Source: Pilosibacter fragilis
Lineage (GTDB): Bacteria; Bacillota; Clostridia; Lachnospirales; Lachnospiraceae
Direction of reading: 5' to 3'
DNA: 64,000 nt
NCBI RefSeq assembly: GCF_032490495.1
Contig: NZ_JAVYJB010000003.1
Coordinates: 248,001 to 312,000, forward strand
In this document: one piece after another, positions 41,302 through 50,024 of the stretch
Layout: each line of letters starts with the position of its first letter
How positions within the stretch are numbered: position 1 is the stretch's first letter
Notes under the pieces: generated by a model
Seen by the model: the letters and a program-made list of their open reading frames with translations, nothing else
Databases searched by the model: none
What the model was told of the DNA's origin: nothing
Made by a program: the position numbers and the translations under genes

Positions 41302-42894
41302 TTAGTTCTTTCCGAACTCACTGAGTTTTAAGTTCGGATTTCTCTCCTCGACCATGCCGACACTCCAGCTGTTGATGAATAACAATAACGGATTGCCCTT
41401 GAGGTCACAGATGCGTTTCATATCGGATGTGCCCTGGATCTTCGCCACATCCACTTCCTCCGGATTCTCAACCCAGCGGATGTACTCAAACGGAAGCTGT
41501 TCCAGTCTTACGTCTACATTATACTCATTCTTTAAGCGGTAGGTCAGAACCTCAAACTGCAGGACACCGACAACGCCGACGATGATCTCCTCCATACCGG
41601 TATTGAACTCCTGGAAGATCTGGATCGCACCTTCCTGAGCGATCTGGTTGACCCCCTTTAAGAACTGTTTTCTCTTCATGGTATCGATCTGGCGGACTCT
41701 CGCGAAATGCTCCGGCGCAAAGGTCGGGATACCCTCAAACTGGAACTTCTCGTTGGACGTACAGAGCGTGTCACCGATTGAGAAAATACCCGGATCGAAA
41801 ACGCCGATGATATCTCCGGCATAAGCCTCGTCAATGATTTTACGGCTCTCAGCCATCAGCTGCTGCGGCTGGGTCAGACGGATCTTCTTTCCGCCCTGGA
41901 CATGGTTTACTTCCATTCCGGCCTCGAACTTACCGGAACAAATACGCATGAAAGCGATACGGTCACGGTGCGCCTTATTCATATTCGCCTGGATCTTAAA
42001 TACGAAGGCGGAGAAATCAGGTCTGAACGGATCGATCACGCCGTCTGTCGTTCTTCGCGGAAGCGGAGAAGTCGTCATATTTAAGAAATGCTCCAGAAAT
42101 GTCTCAACACCGAAGTTTGTGAGAGCAGATCCGAAGAACACCGGTGAAAGCTTTCCGGCACTTACAAGCTCCTGATCAAACTCATCGCTTGCCCCGTCGA
42201 GGAGCTCGATATCGTCCCTCAACTGAGCGTGGAAATCGGAACCGATGACGGAATCCACGTCTGTTCCCTCCACGTCGAAAGTCTCTGTGGCAACTTCCTT
42301 CTGTCCGCCCATGGCAGCCGTGAAGGTCGTGATCTTCTTTGTCTGGCGGTCATATACGCCCTTGAAGCTCTTTCCGCAGCCGATCGGCCAGTTGATCGGA
42401 CATGTATGGATTCCGAGAACCTCCTCGATCTCGCTCATGAGCTCGAACGGGTCTCTCGCCTCACGATCCATCTTGTTTACAAAGGTAAAAATCGGGATAT
42501 GGCGCATCACACAGACCTTGAACAGTTTGATGGTCTGCGCCTCGACACCCTTTGATCCGTCGATGACCATGACCGCGGAGTCCGCTGCCATCAGGGTACG
42601 GTAGGTATCCTCGGAGAAGTCCTGATGTCCTGGGGTATCAAGAATATTGATGCAGTATCCCTCGTAATTGAACTGGAGTACGGAAGATGTTACGGAGATA
42701 CCTCTCTCTTTCTCGATCTCCATCCAGTCGGAGACTGCGTGCTTTGTCGCTTTGCGTCCCTTTACGGTTCCGGCGAGGTTGATCGCGCCTCCGTATAACA
42801 GGAATTTCTCAGTCAGTGTCGTTTTACCGGCATCCGGGTGGGAAATGATCGCGAATGTCCGCCGTCTCTTTATTTCATCATTTAATGAAGCCAA
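41302..42894 (-). CDS. prfC: Peptide chain release factor 3
   Basis: About 530 residues. GTPase that recycles RF1 and RF2 from the ribosome. G1 motif SHPDAGKTTLTEK, G2/G3 region ERGISVTSSVLQF and DTPGHQDFSEDTYR, and G4 FVNKMDREARDP are intact; later blocks (RMCSGKFEAGMEVNH and the C-terminal QFEVLTYRLKNEYNVDVRLE) are typical RF3. The start is best set at TTG 42894 (ASLNDEIKRRRTFAII), because GGAGG lies 8 nt before it inside codons 8-9 of the longer frame, while the ATG at 42927 has no site and would add 11 residues. It shares its strand with coaBC upstream and yqeY downstream. Confidence 0.95.
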   Translation of the reverse strand: MASLNDEIKRRRTFAIISHPDAGKTTLTEKFLLYGGAINLAGTVKGRKATKHAVSDWMEIEKERGISVTSSVLQFNYEGYCINILDTPGHQDFSEDTYRTLMAADSAVMVIDGSKGVEAQTIKLFKVCVMRHIPIFTFVNKMDREARDPFELMSEIEEVLGIHTCPINWPIGCGKSFKGVYDRQTKKITTFTAAMGGQKEVATETFDVEGTDVDSVIGSDFHAQLRDDIELLDGASDEFDQELVSAGKLSPVFFGSALTNFGVETFLEHFLNMTTSPLPRRTTDGVIDPFRPDFSAFVFKIQANMNKAHRDRIAFMRICSGKFEAGMEVNHVQGGKKIRLTQPQQLMAESRKIIDEAYAGDIIGVFDPGIFSIGDTLCTSNEKFQFEGIPTFAPEHFARVRQIDTMKRKQFLKGVNQIAQEGAIQIFQEFNTGMEEIIVGVVGVLQFEVLTYRLKNEYNVDVRLEQLPFEYIRWVENPEEVDVAKIQGTSDMKRICDLKGNPLLLFINSWSVGMVEERNPNLKLSEFGKN

Positions 42895-43116
42895 AAAATT
42901 TTCCTCCAAATCTATCTTGTGTTTCATCTAACGTAACTGCCCTGTGTTGAGGCAGCTACTGTTTATCAATATTTTCCTGCTGACAGCACAAAAGAACCGC
43001 GGTCCTTCTTGACTGCCGTTTTTTTCTGCTGCTCTTATTCCAATTAATTTTTACCAGTATTTAAGAGTTTCGTCAAGAAGAAAGCCTTAAAATTCGTTAC
43101 ATTTATAGCAATCTTC

Positions 43117-43167
43117 ACCACTCTGTGCCTGCTTTGCGTTTTTCACCTGTAAAGGCACCTGAGTAGT
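43117..43167 (-). other. Rod-like hairpin in the coaBC-prfC gap
   Basis: ACCACTC (43117-43123) pairs with GAGTAGT (43161-43167) and an inner GTGCC/GGCAC stem continues the rod. It lies 36 nt past the coaBC stop, without a T-run, so it is not a standard terminator. The rest of the 42928-43202 gap holds only a GTAACTGCC/GGCAGCTAC hairpin directly upstream of the prfC ATG. Confidence 0.45.
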
Positions 43168-43202
43168 CGAATCTTCTATTTTCTGGTAAAAATTGGAATT
43201 TT

Positions 43203-44396
43203 CTATCTTTTAATTTCAAAGATCTCGTCTAAGATCGCCCCTGCAACCTCTTCCTTCGACATGATCGGAAGCTCCGTCTCCTTATTCTCGCGGATCATCG
43301 TCACTACATTCGTGTCTGTTCCGAAACCGGCACCGGCAACCTTCAGATTGTTGGCAACGATCATATCGAGGTTCTTCTTCTTTAATTTTGCCCTGGAATT
43401 CTCCAGCATATGTTCCGTCTCCATGGAAAATCCGCAGAGGAACTGGCTGTCTTTTTTATGTTCTCCGAGCCACTTTAAGATATCGTCGGTGCGCTCCAGT
43501 TCGATCGCCATATCTCCGTCTTTCTTCTTTGTCTTCTCGGTATTCACGAACTTCGGGCGGTAGTCAGCGACAGCCGCGGCCTTGATCACCGCGTCCATCT
43601 CGTCACTGCGGCTTGTCACGGCCTCGAACATATCTTTGGCAGTAACCACCGGAACAAAGTTTACGAACATCGGCGGCTCCACCTCTGCCGGTCCGGAAAC
43701 AAGAGTCACCTCAGCGCCGCGGAGAGCTGCCGTCTTCGCGATGGCATATCCCATCTTTCCGGTACTGTGGTTTGTAATATAGCGCACCGGGTCGATGGCC
43801 TCTCTCGTCGGGCCTGCGGTCACGAGGATCTTCTTCCCTTTTAAGTCTTTCTCGTACTGGACTTCCTTTAAGATATACTGGAGCAGCACCTCCGGCTCCG
43901 GCATCTTTCCGGCTCCGGTATCGCCGCAGGCGAGGTATCCGCTTGCCGGACTGATCACTTCCATTCCGTAGTGTTCGCAGATCTTTAAGTTGTCCTGTGT
44001 GATCGGATTCTCGAACATTCTCGTATTCATCGCAGGGCTGATAATCTTCCTGCAGGTACAGGCGAGAACCGTGGTCGTCAGCATATCGTCCGCAAGGCCA
44101 TGGGACAGCTTCGCGATCACATTCGCGGAAGCCGGGGCAACGAGGACAACGTCCGCCGCCTTCGCAAGGGAAACATGTTCAACGGAAAATTCAAAGTTCC
44201 GGTCAAACGTATCCACCAGGCATTTATTTCCGGTCAGTGTCTCAAATGTAATCGGATTAATGAAATTTGTCGCATTCCGGGTCATAAGCACATGGACATC
44301 TGCCTTCAGTTTTTTCAGTGCGCTGGCGAGATATGCGATCTTATAGGCGGCGATACTGCCGCTCACGCATAAAAGTACGGTTTTTCCTGCTAACAT
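43203..44396 (-). CDS. coaBC: Bifunctional phosphopantothenoylcysteine decarboxylase / phosphopantothenate--cysteine ligase
   Basis: 397 residues. Two steps of coenzyme A synthesis. The N-terminal CoaC flavoprotein half (about 1-180) has VLLCVSGSIAAYKI, the FMN loop VLVAPASANVIAKLSHGLADDMLTTT, and the conserved PAMNTRMFENPIT. The C-terminal CoaB half (about 188-397) has KKILVTAGPTREAIDPVRYITNHSTGKMGYAIA and VIKAAAVADYRPKF, with the lysine of KIKK-type loop as KTKKKDG. The start follows CGGAGGATT. It diverges from coaX, which performs the first step of the same pathway, so both can share a control region at 44400-44590. Confidence 0.96.
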   Translation of the reverse strand: MLAGKTVLLCVSGSIAAYKIAYLASALKKLKADVHVLMTRNATNFINPITFETLTGNKCLVDTFDRNFEFSVEHVSLAKAADVVLVAPASANVIAKLSHGLADDMLTTTVLACTCRKIISPAMNTRMFENPITQDNLKICEHYGMEVISPASGYLACGDTGAGKMPEPEVLLQYILKEVQYEKDLKGKKILVTAGPTREAIDPVRYITNHSTGKMGYAIAKTAALRGAEVTLVSGPAEVEPPMFVNFVPVVTAKDMFEAVTSRSDEMDAVIKAAAVADYRPKFVNTEKTKKKDGDMAIELERTDDILKWLGEHKKDSQFLCGFSMETEHMLENSRAKLKKKNLDMIVANNLKVAGAGFGTDTNVVTMIRENKETELPIMSKEEVAGAILDEIFEIKR

Positions 44397-44591
44397 TTGG
44401 AATCCTCCGTTGTAATTTTAGTCAATTTATGGTAAGATAATTCGAACTTTAAAATTATGAGGAACCTGTCTCACACGTTTCTCATATTCACAGTGACGGT
44501 TGACAAATCCCGCAAATACGGAAACCTTAATCAACTGCACACGTAAAAACAGTATAACACGTTACTTAGATTTGTGGAAGGAGTTTTCTCA

Positions 44592-45371
44592 ATGATTTTA
44601 GCAATCGACATGGGAAACAGCAATATCGTTGTCGGAGGTCTTGACGACAATAAAACATATTTTGAGGAGCGCATCACCACCGATGACCGAAAAACGAGTC
44701 TCGAATACGCGATCCTTTTAAAGAATATTCTGGAGATCCATAAAGTAAAGAAAAATGATATCGAAGGTTCCATTATGGCGTCCGTTGTCCCGCCGTTAAA
44801 CGCGCCGATCTCTTCCGCCGTGAAGAAGATCACCGGAAAGAAACCGCTTCTTGTCGGTTCCGGAATGAAGACAGGCTTAAACATCAAAATGGATAACCCC
44901 AAGACCGTCGGCGGTGACCGGATCGTGGCCGCTGTCGCTGCAAATGCCAAATACAAAGGACCGATCATCATCGCGGACATGGGAACCGCGACAACGCTCG
45001 ATGTGGTGGACCACGATGGAAATTACATCGGCGGTGTGATTCTCCCCGGTGTAAAGGTTGCCTTAAACTCCCTCGTTTCCAATACAGCCCAGCTTCCGAG
45101 GATCAGCTTCGATGTTCCGAAACGTGCGATCGGAAAGAACACCATCGAATGTATGAGAAATGGTATCATGCTCGGCAATGCCGCAATGCTTGACGGTCTT
45201 ATCGACCGCATGACCGCAGAGCTCGGCGAAGAAGCCACACTGATCGCAACCGGCGGCATGGCAAGATTTATCACCCCGCTTTGTACGCATAAGATTACAT
45301 ATGATCCGGATCTTCTGCTCCGCGGACTGATGATCCTGTACAGACAAAATACAGAAACAAAAGATGCGTAA
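44592..45371 (+). CDS. coaX: Type III pantothenate kinase
   Basis: 259 residues from ATG 44592 (MILAIDMGNSNIVVGGLDD) behind GGAAGGAG; an ATG at 44574 is in frame but overlaps that site. An acetate/sugar kinase-like fold: DMGNSNIVVG binds phosphate, then SVVPPLN, LKNVGGDRIVAA-type block (KTVGGDRIVAAVAANAKYKG), and IIADMGTATTLDVVD with the second phosphate loop. It phosphorylates pantothenate, committing it to CoA. Type III enzymes escape CoA feedback and need monovalent cations. A strong terminator follows. It is divergent from coaBC. Confidence 0.96.
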   Translation: MILAIDMGNSNIVVGGLDDNKTYFEERITTDDRKTSLEYAILLKNILEIHKVKKNDIEGSIMASVVPPLNAPISSAVKKITGKKPLLVGSGMKTGLNIKMDNPKTVGGDRIVAAVAANAKYKGPIIIADMGTATTLDVVDHDGNYIGGVILPGVKVALNSLVSNTAQLPRISFDVPKRAIGKNTIECMRNGIMLGNAAMLDGLIDRMTAELGEEATLIATGGMARFITPLCTHKITYDPDLLLRGLMILYRQNTETKDA

Positions 45372-45380
45372 AGCTTCACT

Positions 45381-45413
45381 GCCGAATGAAATTAACGTTC
45401 ATTCGGCTTTTTT
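45381..45413 (+). terminator. Terminator of coaX
   Basis: A perfect 10-bp stem GCCGAATGAA / TTCATTCGGC (45381-45407) followed by TTTTTT. Confidence 0.9.
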
Positions 45414-45449
45414 ATTCAGAATTGTCCTCCCGACTGTTGCTGTCTATAC

Positions 45450-45514
45450 ATTTCGTTTGAAACGAAATATAAGCGAAATGCAGAGTTGTAATATTTCGTT
45501 TAATGGGATATACT
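45450..45514 (+). promoter_or_regulatory. Promoter and palindromic operator of the HTH/AAA-ATPase gene
   Basis: TTGTAA (45486-45491), 17 nt, TATACT (45509-45514) is the promoter. A perfect palindrome ATTTCGTTTGAAACGAAAT (45450-45468) lies upstream, GCGAAAT (45473-45479) follows, and ATTTCGTTTA (45493-45502) repeats the half-site inside the promoter spacer. The layout suggests repression, possibly by the gene product's own helix-turn-helix domain. Confidence 0.7.
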
Positions 45515-45543
45515 TATGATAGAATTACGTTTGGAGGTGTTCA

Positions 45544-47355
45544 ATGAACTATTTATCCAGCATGGAAGCGGCAAAAGTAATGGGAATCACAGTGCGCAGA
45601 GTCCAGCAGATGTGCAAGCAGGGCGAAATTTCCGGAGCTGTGAAAAAGGGACATTCCTGGCTGATTCCAGAAAATGCAGTTTGGCCAGATCCAGGCGAAA
45701 AGAAAAAGCCGATGCCCATTGGGATTTCTGATTTCAAGACGGCGACCACAAGCTATTATTATGTAGATAAAACCTTGCTGATCCGTGATTTTCTGGATAC
45801 GAAACCTATGGTATCGTTGTTTACCCGTCCGAGACGTTTCGGTAAAACATTGAATATGGATATGGTTCGGGTCTTTTTTGAAAAAACGCAGGAGGACACC
45901 TCCATTTATTTCAAGGATAAGCAGATATGGCAGTGTGGTTCTGATTATACCCGGCATCAGGGAAAGTATCCGGTCATATTCCTGACATTTAAGGATGTAA
46001 AATGTCTGACATGGCAGGAGACATTTCAGAAGATCCGTAAGCTGATTTCACTGGAATTTATACGGCACAGTGAACTTGAGGAAAGTACTGCACTTGGAAT
46101 CTATGAAAAAGAACAGTACCATCGCCTTGCCAGTGACAATGCGAATGAAGTAGACTGCCAGATGGGATTACAAATCTTATCTCTGTTGCTGCACAAGCAT
46201 TATGGACAAGAATGTATTATCATTATTGATGAATACGATACACCGATCCAGCAGGGACATCATTGCAATTTTTATCCTGAAATCGTGAATTTCATGCGTA
46301 ATTTCTTTTCCGGCGGCCTGAAGGATAATCCACATCTGGCTTTTGGCTTTCTCACAGGCATTCTCCGTGTTGCAAAAGAAAGCATCTTCAGCGGCATGAA
46401 TAATTTGAAAACCAATTCGATTTTGGACGACAGTTACAGTGAATATTTCGGCTTTACAACTGAAGAAGTAAAAGATATTCTGCACTACTATGGGAAAGAG
46501 GACAAATATCAGGAGATCTGCAACTGGTATGACGGATACCGATTTGGTCATACAGAAATCTTTAATCCATGGTCTGTGATCAATTACATTACCGATCAGT
46601 GCTTCCCAAAGGCGTTCTGGCAGTCTACCGGCAGCAACGAAATCATTGGTGAGATTATCGCGACAGCTACACCCGAGATAACGGAAGGACTTCATAAACT
46701 GCTCTGCGGTGAAAAAATCACTACGTATATAGATACCAGCGTGATCTATCCGGAGATCCAGAATAATCCATACACGATTTATAGTTTTCTTCTTGTTGCG
46801 GGTTACTTAAAAGTTGCAGAAATTTATCCACAGAATGATGGAAATTTCATGTGCGATGTTGCAATTCCAAATAAAGAGATTGCCTGTGTTTATGAAAAAG
46901 AAATTTTGAATCGGACGAATCAGAACAGCGTCGCGATTTCTATCAATCAGGCGATATTCTCCGGAAATGCAAAAAAGCTTCAGTCTTTGCTGGAGAGTTT
47001 TATGCTGCAGAGTATTTCTTCTATGGATGGGGCAAATGAAAGTTTTTATCATGGCATGATGCTTGGATTATGTGCGATCCTTGGAAACAGGTACCAGATT
47101 CGTTCCAATCGAGAATCGGGGCTTGGCCGATTTGATATTCAACTGAATCCATTAGTAAAAGGAATTCCGGGATTCCTGTTTGAATTCAAACACACAAATG
47201 ATGATCATGTGGATCTGGATGCGCTGGCAGATCGCGCCCTCCAACAAATAGATGTGAAAAAATATGACACGGAATTGCGGGATGCAGGTGTCCGGCCGAT
47301 CATAAAAATCGGGATTGCTTTTCGTGGAAAAACAGCCGTTGTGAAACGAAAATAA
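45544..47355 (+). CDS. Helix-turn-helix / AAA-ATPase / PD-(D/E)XK-like fusion protein (copy 3 of 3)
   Basis: 603 residues; the start follows TTTGGAGGTG. Residues 1-50 (SSMEAAKVMGITVRRVQQMCKQGEISGAVKKGHSWLIPENA) are an excisionase/MerR-like helix-turn-helix DNA-binding domain, absent from the two related proteins. The rest is the usual family layout: IGISDFKTATTSYYYVDKTLLI, Walker A TRPRRFGKTLNMDMV (about 96-110), Walker B CIIIIDEYDTPI (about 222-233), and a nuclease-like core GRFDIQLNP...FLFEFKH (D...ExK). The fusion suggests that the ATPase/nuclease is targeted to DNA sites or autoregulates through the palindromes at 45450-45502. Function is otherwise unknown. Confidence 0.88.
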   Translation: MNYLSSMEAAKVMGITVRRVQQMCKQGEISGAVKKGHSWLIPENAVWPDPGEKKKPMPIGISDFKTATTSYYYVDKTLLIRDFLDTKPMVSLFTRPRRFGKTLNMDMVRVFFEKTQEDTSIYFKDKQIWQCGSDYTRHQGKYPVIFLTFKDVKCLTWQETFQKIRKLISLEFIRHSELEESTALGIYEKEQYHRLASDNANEVDCQMGLQILSLLLHKHYGQECIIIIDEYDTPIQQGHHCNFYPEIVNFMRNFFSGGLKDNPHLAFGFLTGILRVAKESIFSGMNNLKTNSILDDSYSEYFGFTTEEVKDILHYYGKEDKYQEICNWYDGYRFGHTEIFNPWSVINYITDQCFPKAFWQSTGSNEIIGEIIATATPEITEGLHKLLCGEKITTYIDTSVIYPEIQNNPYTIYSFLLVAGYLKVAEIYPQNDGNFMCDVAIPNKEIACVYEKEILNRTNQNSVAISINQAIFSGNAKKLQSLLESFMLQSISSMDGANESFYHGMMLGLCAILGNRYQIRSNRESGLGRFDIQLNPLVKGIPGFLFEFKHTNDDHVDLDALADRALQQIDVKKYDTELRDAGVRPIIKIGIAFRGKTAVVKRK

Positions 47356-47361
47356 TGAGAA

Positions 47362-47402
47362 GGGGCTGCCGCACCAATTTTGGCAAGCGGCAGCCCCGTT
47401 TT
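47362..47402. terminator. Bidirectional terminator between the HTH/AAA-ATPase gene and the polyamine operon
   Basis: GGGGCTGCCGC (47362-47372) pairs perfectly with GCGGCAGCCCC (47387-47397); GTTTTC follows on the plus strand. Confidence 0.85.
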
Positions 47403-47421
47403 CTATAATCATGTTTCTATT

Positions 47422-48555
47422 TTATCCCAGTCTTCTCACAAATTCCTCATATCCAAAGGTTTTCACCACACTGCACTCCCCCTTCTCATCCATTCGCGCG
47501 ATGGACGGCAGGCACATGCCGTTGAAGGTGTTGTTTTTTACCATGGAGTAGATCGCCATGTCCTCGAAATAAAGTCTGTCACCAATCCGGATCTCGTGGT
47601 CGAAAGAATAATCACCGATCACGTCACCCGCAAGACAGGTCATGGAGGAGAGGCGGTAGGTATACTGCTTTTCGTCTGCTTCGCCGGAGTCTTTTAACGG
47701 CGGACGGTAGGGCATCTCCAGCACATCCGGCATATGGCAGGCTGCGGAGGCATCTAAGATCAGCGTCTTGATCCCGTTATCCACAATGTCCATGACTTCC
47801 GTCACGAGATATCCCGCGTTTAACGCCACGGCTTCCCCAGGTTCCACATAGACAGTGACATCATATGTCTCCTGCATATGGCGGATGCAGCGCTCTAAGC
47901 GGTCGATGTCGTAATCGTTTCTCGTGATATGGTGTCCGCCGCCCATGTTGAGCCATTTGATATTCGGAAGCTTCAGATACTTTCCGAATTTTTCTTCCAC
48001 TGCCTTCAGAGTCGTCTCCAGATCATCCGAGTTCTGCTCGCAGAGGGTATGGAAGTGGATCCCGTCAAGCTTTTCCACGAGATCTTCCCGGAAATTTGCC
48101 AGAGTCACGCCGAGTCTGGAGCCGGGCGCGCATGGATCATAGATCGCGTGGTCACCCTGAGTAGAACACTCCGGGTTTACGCGGATGCCGATGCTGACGC
48201 CTTTTTCCTTACAGAAGTCCGCGTATTTTTCAAGCTGGGAAAAGGAATTGAATACCAGATGTTCGCAGATATCGGTGAGTTCCCCGATCTCCGATTCCTT
48301 GAAGGCCGGAGCGAACACATGATTCTCCTTTCCCATTTTTTCATATCCAAGCTTTGCCTCGAAAAGACCGCTGGCTGTGGTACCGTCCAGATACTGCCCG
48401 ATCAGCGGGTACTCAAAAAAGTTCGAAAATGCCTTCTGCGCAAGGAGGATCTTGCAACCGGTGTCGTCCTTGACTTTCTTTAAGATTTCCAGATTTTCTC
48501 TAAGTTTTTTTTCATCGATCACATAACATGGAGTGGGTAATTCATTAATCTTCAT
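47422..48555 (-). CDS. nspC: Carboxynorspermidine/carboxyspermidine decarboxylase
   Basis: 377 residues from ATG 48555 (MKINELPTPCYVIDEKKL), with TTGGAGAAC just before it. A PLP-dependent alanine-racemase-fold decarboxylase: the cofactor lysine is in CKILLAQKAFSNFFEYP, then HTLCEQNSDDLETTLKAVEEKFGKYL, LNMGGGHHITRNDYD, VYVEPGEAVALNAGYL and a C-terminal MSRMTC-like SSMTCLAGDVIGDY with the second-subunit cysteine. It removes CO2 from carboxyspermidine (or carboxynorspermidine) to yield spermidine (or norspermidine). It is the last gene of the polyamine operon, 207 nt after its dehydrogenase partner. Confidence 0.92.
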   Translation of the reverse strand: MKINELPTPCYVIDEKKLRENLEILKKVKDDTGCKILLAQKAFSNFFEYPLIGQYLDGTTASGLFEAKLGYEKMGKENHVFAPAFKESEIGELTDICEHLVFNSFSQLEKYADFCKEKGVSIGIRVNPECSTQGDHAIYDPCAPGSRLGVTLANFREDLVEKLDGIHFHTLCEQNSDDLETTLKAVEEKFGKYLKLPNIKWLNMGGGHHITRNDYDIDRLERCIRHMQETYDVTVYVEPGEAVALNAGYLVTEVMDIVDNGIKTLILDASAACHMPDVLEMPYRPPLKDSGEADEKQYTYRLSSMTCLAGDVIGDYSFDHEIRIGDRLYFEDMAIYSMVKNNTFNGMCLPSIARMDEKGECSVVKTFGYEEFVRRLG

Positions 48556-48762
48556 CTTGTTCTCCAATTGCTGACTCGTTCCCGATACACATTTCAGTCC
48601 TACCAGAAAACGAAGTTCATTTTTACTGCCGTATCACAATACAGCAACACCCCTGACAACTCGTTCCTGCCAGAGGTGTTTTCTGTACTTGAAACTGTTC
48701 CACATTCCGTATTTTTCCCACGGACAGCACGAATCTGCCGAACAGTCATTCATTTTCAATTT

Positions 48763-50022
48763 TTATTTCACGATCTCCGGATTTTCATCCACAACCCACG
48801 GAAGTCCCCACTTGTTCAGCGCTTCCATATACGGATCCGGATCGAACTCCTCAACGTTGAATACACCTGCGCCCTTCCAGGTTCCGTCAACGACCATCAT
48901 GGAACCGATCATTGCCGGTACACCTGTCGTGTAGGAGATGGCCTGGGAGCCGACTTCCTTGTAACACTCCTGATGGTCACATACGTTATAAATATAGATC
49001 GTCTTCTCTTTTCCGTCCTTCACACCGGTAAAGATACAGCCGATGTTTGTCTTTCCGACGGTTCTCGGACCTAAGGATGCCGGATCCGGAAGAAGAGCCT
49101 TTAAGAACTGGATCGGAACGATCTCCTGTCCGTTAAAGTTTATCGGGGAGGTGGAAAGCATTCCAACGTTCTCTAAGCATTTCATGTGGGTCAGGTAGCT
49201 CTGTCCGAAGGTCATGAAGAAGCGGATGCGCTTTACGCCCGGAATATTCTTTGCAAGGGATTCGATCTCCTCATGATGTAAAAGGTACATGTCCTTCTCG
49301 CCGACCTGCGGGAAGTTGTACTCGCGCTTGATCTCCATCGGCTTTGTCTCTACCCAGTGACCGTTCTCCCAGTAGGAGCCGTTTGCGGATACCTCGCGGA
49401 GGTTGATCTCCGGGTTGAAGTTTGTTGCGAACGGGTAGCCGTGATCGCCGCCGTTGCAGTCTAAGATGTCGATGGTGTGGATCTCATCGAAATAGTGCTT
49501 TAACGCATACGCGGAGAAGACGCTTGTGACGCCCGGGTCAAAACCTGTTCCTAAGAGTGCCATAAGTCCAGCCTCTTTGAATTTTTCCTGATATGCCCAC
49601 TGCCAGGAATAATCGAAGTATGCGGTAAAGCCCTCTTCCTTGCAGCGTTTCTCATAGATTGCGCGCCATGTCGGATCGTCGGTGTCCTCCGGCTCGTAGT
49701 TTGCGGTATCGATATAGTTTACGCCGGCCTTTAAGCATGCATCCATGATCGTCAGGTCCTGATACGGGAGTGCAACGTTTAACACTGCATCCGGCTTGTA
49801 GCTTTCCATTAAAGCCACCAGCTCGTCCACGTTGTCAGCATCCACTTTCGCGGTCGTGATCTTCGTCTTTGTCGTTCCCTGAAGTTTCTCCTTTAAAGCA
49901 TCGCACTTGGATACGGTACGGCTTGCGATCATAATTTCTGTGAATACATCACTGTTCTGACAACACTTGTGGATCGCTACGGACGCAACACCTCCGCAGC
50001 CGATGATCATTAATCTGCTCAT
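48763..50022 (-). CDS. Carboxyspermidine dehydrogenase (saccharopine dehydrogenase-like)
   Basis: 419 residues. Rossmann fold at the start (RLMIIGCGGVASVAIHKCCQN), then VLNVALPYQDLTIMDACLKAGVNYIDTANYEPEDT and LLGTGFDPGVTSVFSAYALKHYFDEIHTIDILDCNGG, both characteristic of the Lys1-like CASDH/CANSDH branch rather than lysine biosynthesis. It condenses putrescine (or diaminopropane) with aspartate semialdehyde using NADPH. The decarboxylase encoded downstream completes the step. It starts 2 nt after the SpeE stop behind GAGGAGG, so the two are tightly coupled. Confidence 0.92.
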   Translation of the reverse strand: MSRLMIIGCGGVASVAIHKCCQNSDVFTEIMIASRTVSKCDALKEKLQGTTKTKITTAKVDADNVDELVALMESYKPDAVLNVALPYQDLTIMDACLKAGVNYIDTANYEPEDTDDPTWRAIYEKRCKEEGFTAYFDYSWQWAYQEKFKEAGLMALLGTGFDPGVTSVFSAYALKHYFDEIHTIDILDCNGGDHGYPFATNFNPEINLREVSANGSYWENGHWVETKPMEIKREYNFPQVGEKDMYLLHHEEIESLAKNIPGVKRIRFFMTFGQSYLTHMKCLENVGMLSTSPINFNGQEIVPIQFLKALLPDPASLGPRTVGKTNIGCIFTGVKDGKEKTIYIYNVCDHQECYKEVGSQAISYTTGVPAMIGSMMVVDGTWKGAGVFNVEEFDPDPYMEALNKWGLPWVVDENPEIVK

Positions 50023-50024
50023 GT

